Part shown: positions 25,289-31,466 of the stretch, in pieces
Layout of the letters: every line of letters begins with the position of its first letter
How positions within the stretch are numbered: the stretch's first letter is position 1
Assembly (NCBI GenBank): GCA_947585425.1
Contig: CANPWZ010000008.1
Span: 1 to 64,000, forward strand
DNA: 64,000 bases
Source of the DNA: an uncultured Oscillospiraceae bacterium
Lineage (GTDB): Bacteria; Bacillota; Clostridia; Oscillospirales; Oscillospiraceae
Direction: 5' to 3'
Notes under the pieces: model-generated
What the model saw: the letters and a program-made list of their open reading frames with translations, nothing else
The model's database searches: none
What the model was told of the DNA's origin: nothing
Translations under genes and position numbers: made by a program

Positions 25289-26428
25289 TCAATCCAGATA
25301 GAGGCGGGGGACCCGGGAGGCCACCGCGCACAGCAGCTCGTAGGAGATGGTGCCGGCGGCCCGGGCGTTCACCTCGATGGGGAGGCGTTCCCCGAAGATC
25401 TCGGCCACGTCCCCGGGCTCGACCTTCGCCGATCGGTCCAGGCCGATCATGCACATATCCATACACACCCGGCCCATGATGGGGCGGGGCTGTCCGGCCA
25501 GCCAGACGGAGCCGGCGTTGGACAGGGCACGGTGGAGGCCGTCGGCATAGCCGATGGGCAGCACCGCCGTCCGCCCGCCGCCGCAGCCGAACCGGGCGGT
25601 GCGGCCGTAACTGACGGGGGTGTCCTCCGGGAAGTCCCGGACGGCGGCCACCCGGCTTTTGAGGGTCATCACCGGGCGCAGGCCGGGGCCGTCCAGCCCC
25701 TCGCAGCAGGGGTCGGGGTAGCAGCCGTAGAGGGCGACGCCGGGGCGCACCATATCCAGATGGGTACAGGGGTATTGTAGCACAGCGCCGCTGTTGGCGC
25801 AATGGCGAATTTCAAATTCCAGGCCGTGGAGCGCCTTGCACCGGGCCAAAACGTCCAGAAACCGGGTAAACTGGAGCATGGTGTACTCCTCGCTGTCCTC
25901 TCCCGGCTCGTCGGACGCGGCGAAGTGGGTGAACACCCCCTCCACGTCCAGATGGGGCCAGGCGGCCAGGGCGGCCAGCTCATCGGCGGCGCGGATGGGG
26001 TCCTGGCAGAGGACTCCCAGGCGGCTCATGCCGGTGTCGCATTTCAGGTGGACTTTGGCCCGCCTGCCCCGGGCCCCGGCGGCGTCGGACAGGGCTTTGG
26101 CCATATCCTTTGTGAACACGCTCTGGGTGACGTCCAGATCCACCAGCTCCCCGGCCAGCTCCGGGGGGGTCGTCCCCAGGATCAGGATGGGGGCGGTGAT
26201 CCCCGCCGCCCGCAGCTCTCTGGCCTCGCTGAGGCAGGCCACCGCCAGGTAGTCCGCCCCCAGCGCCTCCAGCTTCCTCGCCACGGGAACGGCCCCGTGG
26301 CCGTAGCCGTTGGCCTTCACCGTGCCCAAAAATCTGCTGTCCGGGGCGCAGGATCGGAGGGCGCGGTAGTTGTGCTCCAGATTGGAAAGGTCGATCTCAG
26401 CCCAGGTCCGGGCCGTCTCCTGTGTCAT
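25289..26428 (-). CDS. alr: Alanine racemase
   Basis: 379 residues, standard. It is a PLP enzyme that makes D-alanine for peptidoglycan. The PLP lysine is in LGTVKANGYGHGAVPVA near residue 39. The second-base Tyr lies in the region around PVSYGRTARF, with conserved RPGVALYG and GRVCMDMCMIGLD segments. The ATG has GGAGATGACC upstream and overlaps the preceding lipoprotein gene by 32 bases. The alr-mazF order matches the alr-ndoA locus of Bacillus, although the antitoxin is missing here. Confidence 0.95.
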   Translation of the reverse strand: MTQETARTWAEIDLSNLEHNYRALRSCAPDSRFLGTVKANGYGHGAVPVARKLEALGADYLAVACLSEARELRAAGITAPILILGTTPPELAGELVDLDVTQSVFTKDMAKALSDAAGARGRRAKVHLKCDTGMSRLGVLCQDPIRAADELAALAAWPHLDVEGVFTHFAASDEPGEDSEEYTMLQFTRFLDVLARCKALHGLEFEIRHCANSGAVLQYPCTHLDMVRPGVALYGCYPDPCCEGLDGPGLRPVMTLKSRVAAVRDFPEDTPVSYGRTARFGCGGGRTAVLPIGYADGLHRALSNAGSVWLAGQPRPIMGRVCMDMCMIGLDRSAKVEPGDVAEIFGERLPIEVNARAAGTISYELLCAVASRVPRLYLD

Positions 26429-27020
26429 CGTCGGTCATCTCCAAAAAAGTGAAATCGCTGAACTGGGCGGTGAGCACCCGCACCCCGTCCCGGCTCAGCT
26501 CCGCCCGGATGGGGGCGAAGGTCTCCCGGTCAAAGAGCATCAGGAACTCCGCCCCGGTCCCCTCCTCCGCCTCCGGGTCCCGGCAGAGGGCCTGCAGCTG
26601 GGTACGCCCCTCGTCCGCCCAGGCGCACCGGGCCATCCAGCCCACCGCCGCCTGCCGGAACAGCTCGGGGACGGCGGACACGGGGGTGAGGCCATCCCCG
26701 TCCAGATCGCCCAGGGAGAGGGCGGCCCCGTCGTACTCCAGCACGGTCTCCCCCTCGGCCAGCCGGGCGGTGATCCCGGCGATGAGCTCCGGGGCGGTGA
26801 TGGTCAGCACCGTCTCGCCGTCCTTTCGGCAGAGGGCGTCCACCGTGAAGTCGTAGACCCGGTCGCCGTACTCCGCCGTCAGGTCCACCGTGGCGGAAAA
26901 GCCCGCCATGGCCCGGTAGTGTTCCTGTAAATGGAAGGCCGCGTCCTCCGGGGTCTCTCCCGCCGGGGCGCAGGCCGCCAGCAGGGTCATCATCAGTACA
27001 CAGGCGAAAAGTCTGCGCAC
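26397..27020 (-). CDS. Lipoprotein, possible LolA/outer-face carrier-like fold
   Basis: 207 residues from a GTG start with GGAGG 11 bases upstream. The signal ends in a lipobox (LLAAC, Cys about residue 17). The mature part reads HLQEHYRAMAGFSATVDLTAEYGDRVYDFTVDA and later EYDGAALSLGDLDGDG, a pattern of alternating beta strands seen in clostridial lipoproteins that recall the LolA/LppX half-barrel (helix, then repeated strands). This fold assignment is tentative. It lies between nnr and alr in the same operon and overlaps alr by 32 bases. The function is unknown. Confidence 0.75.
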   Translation of the reverse strand: MRRLFACVLMMTLLAACAPAGETPEDAAFHLQEHYRAMAGFSATVDLTAEYGDRVYDFTVDALCRKDGETVLTITAPELIAGITARLAEGETVLEYDGAALSLGDLDGDGLTPVSAVPELFRQAAVGWMARCAWADEGRTQLQALCRDPEAEEGTGAEFLMLFDRETFAPIRAELSRDGVRVLTAQFSDFTFLEMTDDDTGDGPDLG

Positions 27021-27040
27021 GTCGATCCGTTCCTCCGTTT

Positions 27041-28765
27041 TCAGATGGTATGGTCCCGCTCCGTGTGGTCCCGCAGCACCCCCGGCAGCTCCGACAGCAG
27101 GTCGGAGGGGGTCATGCCGTACTCCCCAAGCCGGTCCGCCGCCCGGTCCCCGGCCTCGCCGTGGTAACACACCCCGGCGGCGGCCAGCAGAGCCGGGTCG
27201 GCCTTGGGGCCGTTCAGGGGCTTCTGGGCCAGCAGGGCGGCGACGATCCCCGCCAGCACGTCCCCGGAGCCGCCTTTGGCCATGCCGGGATTGCCGGTGG
27301 TGTTGATCCGGCAGAGACCCTCCGGCGCGGCGGTGACGGTGCCGTGGCCCTTCAGCACCAGCACGCAGTTGTGGGCTTTGGCGAAGTCCCGGGCGGCGGC
27401 GAGGCGGTCCCCGATGGGCAGTTCACAGCCCGTCAGCCGGGCGAATTCCCCGTCGTGGGGGGTGAGCACCGTGGGGGCGGCGCGTTTGTCCAACACATCT
27501 ATATGCCCGGACACCGCGTTTATGCCGTCGGCGTCCAGCACCACGGGGATGGACAGGTCGGCCAGCAGGCGGAGGACCAGCGCCTTTGTCTCGGGGGCGC
27601 GGCCCAGGCCGGGGCCGATCAGGGCTACGTCACAGCCCTTCGCTTTTTCCAGGATAGCGTCGTGATCGTCGGGCAGGGGGAAGGGCATGGCCTCGGTACA
27701 CTTGACGGCCACGATGGGGTAGATGTCCTTCGGTACGCCCAGATACACCAGCCCCGCGCCCGCCCGGACGGCGGCATTGGCCGCCAGCGCCGGGGCCCCG
27801 GTATAGCCCACGCTGCCCGCCAGGAGGAACACCTTGCCGAAGTTTCCTTTGTGGGCGGCCCGGGGGCGGCGGGGGAGCCGGAACTCGCCCGCCTGGACGG
27901 CTTCCACCCGCTCCGGGGAGCGGAGGATGCTTCGATGGTACAGGTCGTGGGGGATGCCGATGTCCACCACCCGGACCTCGCCCGCGTGGGCGGCCCCCTC
28001 GCCCAGATAGAGCCCCGGCTTGCCGCAGGTGAAGGTGACGGTGACAGTGGCCTTCACCGCCTCCCCCAGCACCGCGCCGGTGTCGGTGTGGACGCCGGAG
28101 GGGATGTCGCAGGCCACCACGGGGCACCGGGGGGCCAGGGCCCGGTCGATATACCGGACGGCGTTCAGGAACTCCCCGGATACGGGCCGGGACAGGCCGA
28201 TGCCGAACAGGGCGTCCACCGCGCAGTCGCAGGTGGACAGCCAGGCCAGCTGCCGCCGGTCGCACCGCTCCGGGTGTTCCAGATCCATGGTGAATGCCTC
28301 CAGCCGGCGGCCCAGGGCCTCCAGCCGGGCGTTCATCTCGCCGGCGTCGGGGGTCAGCTTCTCCCGGTCTCCGATGAGGAAGGCCCGGACATGATAGCCC
28401 GCCTCTATCAGCAGCCGGGCGGCGGCGATGCCGTCCCCGCCGTTGTTGCCGGGGCCGCAGAACACGGCCACCCGGGGGACGGGGTCGGTATTTTTGGACT
28501 CCACGATGGCCCGCAGCTCGTCCATCTCCCGCTGCTCCTCCTCGGTGGGCTGTTTGCCGTCGGAGGAGACGAACACCACGGAGGTGAAGCCGCCGGGGCT
28601 GGGGCCGTCCTCCCCTGTCCGATCGGGCAGGGGGACCAGGTCCATCACCGCCTCGGCCACGGCCCGGGCGGCGTGTTCCATCAGGTCCAGGGAGGGGACG
28701 CCCCGGTCCTGGATGGCGGCGCGGTCCAGCTCTCTCATCTGGGCGGCTGTGGCGACGGGCTGCAT
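27041..28765 (-). CDS. nnr: Bifunctional NAD(P)H-hydrate epimerase / ADP-dependent dehydratase
   Basis: 574 residues. The N-terminal epimerase (about 1-290) contains VFCGPGNNGGDGIAAARLL and CDIPSGVHTDTG. The C-terminal dehydratase (about 300-570) contains FLLAGSVGYTGAPALAA, GPGLGRAP, LTPHDGEFARLTG, VLKGHGTVTA and GNPGMAKGGSGDVLAGI. The enzyme repairs damaged NAD(P)H. It is 60-70 residues longer than the E. coli form because of a charged insertion at about 50-100 (a DGKQPTEEEQREMDELRA run) within the epimerase domain. It has a clear promoter and AAAGGAGG and leads the nnr-lipoprotein-alr-mazF operon. Confidence 0.94.
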   Translation of the reverse strand: MQPVATAAQMRELDRAAIQDRGVPSLDLMEHAARAVAEAVMDLVPLPDRTGEDGPSPGGFTSVVFVSSDGKQPTEEEQREMDELRAIVESKNTDPVPRVAVFCGPGNNGGDGIAAARLLIEAGYHVRAFLIGDREKLTPDAGEMNARLEALGRRLEAFTMDLEHPERCDRRQLAWLSTCDCAVDALFGIGLSRPVSGEFLNAVRYIDRALAPRCPVVACDIPSGVHTDTGAVLGEAVKATVTVTFTCGKPGLYLGEGAAHAGEVRVVDIGIPHDLYHRSILRSPERVEAVQAGEFRLPRRPRAAHKGNFGKVFLLAGSVGYTGAPALAANAAVRAGAGLVYLGVPKDIYPIVAVKCTEAMPFPLPDDHDAILEKAKGCDVALIGPGLGRAPETKALVLRLLADLSIPVVLDADGINAVSGHIDVLDKRAAPTVLTPHDGEFARLTGCELPIGDRLAAARDFAKAHNCVLVLKGHGTVTAAPEGLCRINTTGNPGMAKGGSGDVLAGIVAALLAQKPLNGPKADPALLAAAGVCYHGEAGDRAADRLGEYGMTPSDLLSELPGVLRDHTERDHTI

Positions 28766-28794
28766 AGGCGCGGCCTCCTTTCATGATCTCCCTT

Positions 28795-28823
28795 ATTATA
28801 GTGAAATAATCCTTGCATTTCAA
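28795..28823 (-). promoter_or_regulatory. Promoter of nnr-alr-mazF operon
   Basis: On the minus strand TTGAAA (28823-28818) and a perfect TATAAT (28800-28795) are separated by 17 bases. Its -35 box shares a base with the divergent T-box promoter. Confidence 0.85.
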
Positions 28824-28841
28824 CTCCTTTTATGTTACAAT
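28813..28841 (+). promoter_or_regulatory. Promoter of T-box/pheST transcript
   Basis: TTGCAT (28813-28818) and TACAAT (28836-28841) are separated by 17 bases. It is back to back with the nnr promoter. Confidence 0.8.
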
Positions 28842-28847
28842 GCGCAG

Positions 28848-29079
28848 AGTAAATGCGAAGAACGGGAAAATGGCGAGTTTGCGCGTCCAAGAGAGGGGCG
28901 GTCACCGGCTGAGAGCCGCCCTGAGGCGTGTCGCCTGTTCGCCCGGGAGCGGCCCGCGAGAGCGGGACGGCGGCCCGCCGTTACAGGGCTTTGAGCGCGC
29001 GCCTTATGGCGCGAACGCGGGTGGTACCGCGGAAGGTTTGCCTTTCGTCCCGGTTGTCCGGGGGGAAGGGCGTTTTTTA
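28848..29079 (+). promoter_or_regulatory. T-box riboswitch, tRNA-Phe type
   Basis: The antiterminator bulge GGTGGTACCGCGG at about 29020-29032 is the T-box hallmark. Stem I has the distal AGAGAG ... GGCTGAGAG elements. Folding by hand, GGCGA pairs with TCGCC and CGGG with CCCG, leaving a specifier loop whose 3' side reads TGTTCG, giving codon UUC for Phe. The TGGT bulge would pair with an ACCA end, as on tRNA-Phe. A terminator follows at 29040-29077 (GCCTTTCGTCCCGG with CCGGGGGGAAGGGC, then TTTTTT). Uncharged tRNA-Phe should therefore turn on the downstream genes, which include pheST. Confidence 0.92.
29040..29077 (+). terminator. Regulated terminator of the T-box
   Basis: A 14-base stem with wobble pairs and a TTGT loop is followed by GTTTTTT. 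It competes with the antiterminator formed by the T-box sequence. Confidence 0.88.
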
Positions 29080-29100
29080 TTGCCGAGGGAGGTGTTTGCT

Positions 29101-29424
29101 GTGCCGATGCCCGGTTGGGCCGTCATCCTGCTGATGTTCGCGCTGGTCGCCGCGGCCCTTGGGGCGGCGCGGCTGCTGGGCCGGACCGGGGAGAGGGCGG
29201 AGACCGCCTCCGCCCGGGTGGTCTCCAAGCGCTCCGGCACCCGGGAGCGTGGCCGCCTCTACAAGACCCCGGCCACGGTGTACTTCGCCGTGTTCCGGCT
29301 GGAGGACGGCCGGGAGCTGGAGCTGTCCCTGGAGGGGGCGGACTTCGCCGAGCTGCGGGAGGGCGCGGAGGGAGCGCTCACCTGGCGGGGGAGGGAATTC
29401 CTCCGGTTCCGGGAGGAGGGCTGA
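29101..29424 (+). CDS. DUF2500-like small membrane protein
   Basis: 107 residues from a GTG start with GGGAGG eight bases upstream. One N-terminal helix (PGWAVILLMFALVAAALGAA) is followed by a small beta domain: SARVVSKRSGT, VYFAVFRLEDGRELELSL, FAELREGAEGALTWRG. This matches DUF2500-type proteins by pattern. The function is unknown. It is the first gene after the phenylalanine T-box terminator, so its expression should rise when tRNA-Phe is uncharged. The next gene starts two bases after its stop. Confidence 0.8.
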   Translation: MPMPGWAVILLMFALVAAALGAARLLGRTGERAETASARVVSKRSGTRERGRLYKTPATVYFAVFRLEDGRELELSLEGADFAELREGAEGALTWRGREFLRFREEG

Positions 29425-29425
29425 C

Positions 29426-29926
29426 ATGGTAGAGCTTCGCCCGGTGAGGCCGGAGGAGCGGACCCGGCTGTGGAACCTGTTTCAGAAGTTCCTCTATGAG
29501 ATGACCAACTACTACGACAACCCCATCGGCGAGGACGGCAACATCCAATACGGCTGGTTTGACAGCTATTTTGAGGACAGCAGCCGGCTGGCGCTGTTCC
29601 TGGAATCGGAGGGCCAAACGGTGGGCTTCGCCCTGCTGAACCAACACTCCCACCTGGGGGAGGAGTTGGACCACGCCGTGGCGGAGTTCACCATCTTCCC
29701 CGCTTTCCGCCGACGGGGGCTGGGGCTGGAGGCCGCCCGGGCGCTATTCACCCGCTGGCCCGGCCGGTGGGAAGTGAAGTATCACGAAAAGAATGCTGCC
29801 GCCAGGACGCTGTGGACTACCGCCGCGGCTCCCTGGCGGCCCAGGGTGACACCTTATACCGAATTTGAGACGGTGCTGTCCTTCCGGATCGAACCAGGAG
29901 GAGATTGGATGAAGGAGGATCTATGA
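29426..29926 (+). CDS. GNAT family N-acetyltransferase
   Basis: 166 residues. The acetyl-CoA binding segment is AEFTIFPAFRRRGLGLEAARALF, with the R-x-x-G-x-G/A core, and the C-terminal KYHEKNAAARTLWT is a typical GNAT beta6-alpha4 region. The substrate is unknown; it is not RimI-like in its N-terminus. The start is two bases after the preceding stop, behind GGAGGAGG. The stop overlaps the next start by four bases (ATGA). It belongs to the T-box controlled transcript. Confidence 0.88.
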   Translation: MVELRPVRPEERTRLWNLFQKFLYEMTNYYDNPIGEDGNIQYGWFDSYFEDSSRLALFLESEGQTVGFALLNQHSHLGEELDHAVAEFTIFPAFRRRGLGLEAARALFTRWPGRWEVKYHEKNAAARTLWTTAAAPWRPRVTPYTEFETVLSFRIEPGGDWMKEDL

Positions 29927-30393
29927 GACGAAAAGACCGGGAAGTGACCGATTTTGACGGCATCGTGGCCATCATGGAGCGGTGCGACGTGTGCCGGCTG
30001 GCCCTGAACGACGGAGGATACCCCTACATCCTGCCGCTGAACTTCGGCATGTGCGTGGAGGACGGGCAGGTCACGCTGTACTTCCACGGCGCCATGGAGG
30101 GCACCAAATACGCCCTGATGGAGCGGGACAGCCGGGCCAGCTTCGAGATGGACTGCGCCCACGAGCTGATTTTGGACGACGAGCACAAGACCTGCACAAT
30201 GGTCTACCAGAGCGTCGTGGGCCGGGGGCGCATCGAGCCGGTGCCCGACGGGGAGAAGGAGGACGCCCTGCGCCTGCTGATGGCCCACTACCGCCGGGAG
30301 GACTTCCCCTTTGGCCGGGGGGCCGTGCCCCGCACCAGGGTGTTCAAACTGGCGGTAGAGTCCATGACCGGGAAGATCAGACCGAAAAAGTGA
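29923..30393 (+). CDS. Pyridoxamine 5'-phosphate oxidase-like flavoprotein (NimA-like)
   Basis: 156 residues. The start MRRKDREV and the segments CRLALNDGGYPYILPLNFG and LYFHGAMEGTKYALM are the pattern of small FMN-binding split-barrel proteins annotated as PNPOx-like or 5-nitroimidazole resistance (Nim) family. The conserved His of Nim proteins appears in FHGA. The physiological substrate is unknown; in anaerobes these proteins may reduce nitro compounds or bind heme or flavin. Its ATG overlaps the GNAT stop by four bases, with AAGGAGG upstream. pheS follows 31 bases later. Confidence 0.85.
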   Translation: MRRKDREVTDFDGIVAIMERCDVCRLALNDGGYPYILPLNFGMCVEDGQVTLYFHGAMEGTKYALMERDSRASFEMDCAHELILDDEHKTCTMVYQSVVGRGRIEPVPDGEKEDALRLLMAHYRREDFPFGRGAVPRTRVFKLAVESMTGKIRPKK

Positions 30394-30424
30394 AAAATCC
30401 ACTCAATGTAAAGGAGTTTTGGAA

Positions 30425-31450
30425 ATGAGAGAGCAACTGGCAAACATCCGCGCCGCCGCCCTGGCCGCTTTCGAGGGGGCCCAGTCCAGGGTGGACCTGG
30501 ACGCCCTGCGGGTCCAGTACCTGGGCAAAAAGGGCGAGCTGACGGCGGTCCTCAAGCAGATGGGCAAGCTGTCCGCCGAGGAGCGCCCCGCCATGGGCCA
30601 GCTGGCCAACGAGGTCCGCGCCGCCCTGGAAAACGCCCTGGACACCGCATCCAAAAAGCTGGAGGAGGCCGCCCTGGAGTACAGGCTGAAGGCCGAGGCG
30701 GTGGACGTGACCATCCCCGGCAAGCCCGTCACCGTGGGCCACCGGCACCCCATGTATATCGCTTTGGATGAGATGAAGGAGATCTTCATCGGCATGGGCT
30801 TCACCGTGCTGGACGGGCCGGAGGTGGAGCTCAGTGAGCTGAACTTCGACCGGCTCAACGCCGGCGAGGGCCATCCCTCCCGGGACTGGTCAGACACCTT
30901 CTACTTCGACAGGGACGAGCGGGTGATGCTCCGCTCCCAGACCTCCCCCATGCAGGTGCGGGCCATGGACTCCATGCCCCTGCCCATCCGCATCATCGCC
31001 CCCGGCCGGGTGTACCGCAAGGATGAGGTGGACGCCACTCACTCCCCCATGTTCCACCAGGTGGAGGGCATGGTCATCGACAAGGGGGTCACCATGGCCG
31101 ACCTGAAGGGTACCCTCAACGCCGTCATCAAAAAGATGTACGGGGAGGACACCCAGACCCGGTTCCGCCCCCACCACTTCCCCTTCACCGAGCCCTCCTG
31201 CGAGGTGGACGTGCAGTGCCACAAGTGCGGCGGCGCGGGCTGCCCCACCTGCAAGGGCGAGGGCTGGATCGAGCTTTTGGGCGCGGGGATGATCCACCCC
31301 CACGTGCTGGAGATGGCGGGCATCGACCCGGAGGTGTACTCCGGCTGGGCCTTCGGCTTCGGCTTGGAGCGCACCGCCATGCGCCGGTTCAAGATCGACG
31401 ATCTGCGCCTGATCTTTGAGAACGACGTGCGGTTCCTGGAGCAGTTCTGA
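30425..31450 (+). CDS. pheS: Phenylalanine-tRNA ligase alpha subunit
   Basis: 341 residues, standard. An N-terminal coiled coil (about 1-85) binds tRNA. The class II catalytic core follows, with motif 2 in RIIAPGRVYRKDEVDATHSPMFHQ and motif 3 in GWAFGFGLERTAMRRF. A cysteine-rich segment CHKCGGAGCPTCKGEG near residue 265 is a probable zinc site found in many Firmicute forms. The ATG at 30425 has AAGGAG eight bases upstream; an in-frame TTG two codons earlier is too close. It forms a tetramer with PheT, encoded 16 bases downstream. Confidence 0.96.
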   Translation: MREQLANIRAAALAAFEGAQSRVDLDALRVQYLGKKGELTAVLKQMGKLSAEERPAMGQLANEVRAALENALDTASKKLEEAALEYRLKAEAVDVTIPGKPVTVGHRHPMYIALDEMKEIFIGMGFTVLDGPEVELSELNFDRLNAGEGHPSRDWSDTFYFDRDERVMLRSQTSPMQVRAMDSMPLPIRIIAPGRVYRKDEVDATHSPMFHQVEGMVIDKGVTMADLKGTLNAVIKKMYGEDTQTRFRPHHFPFTEPSCEVDVQCHKCGGAGCPTCKGEGWIELLGAGMIHPHVLEMAGIDPEVYSGWAFGFGLERTAMRRFKIDDLRLIFENDVRFLEQF

Positions 31451-31466
31451 GAGGGAGGAAGAAACC

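Noticed and set aside
25130-25780. Plus-strand frame across the alr-mazF spacer as a possible antisense antitoxin
   Set aside because: Mostly the antisense of alr. No antitoxin-like fold or ribosome site is seen.
27050-28786. A 578-residue frame opposite nnr
   Set aside because: Nnr has complete domain motifs, its own promoter and ribosome site. The opposite frame has none.
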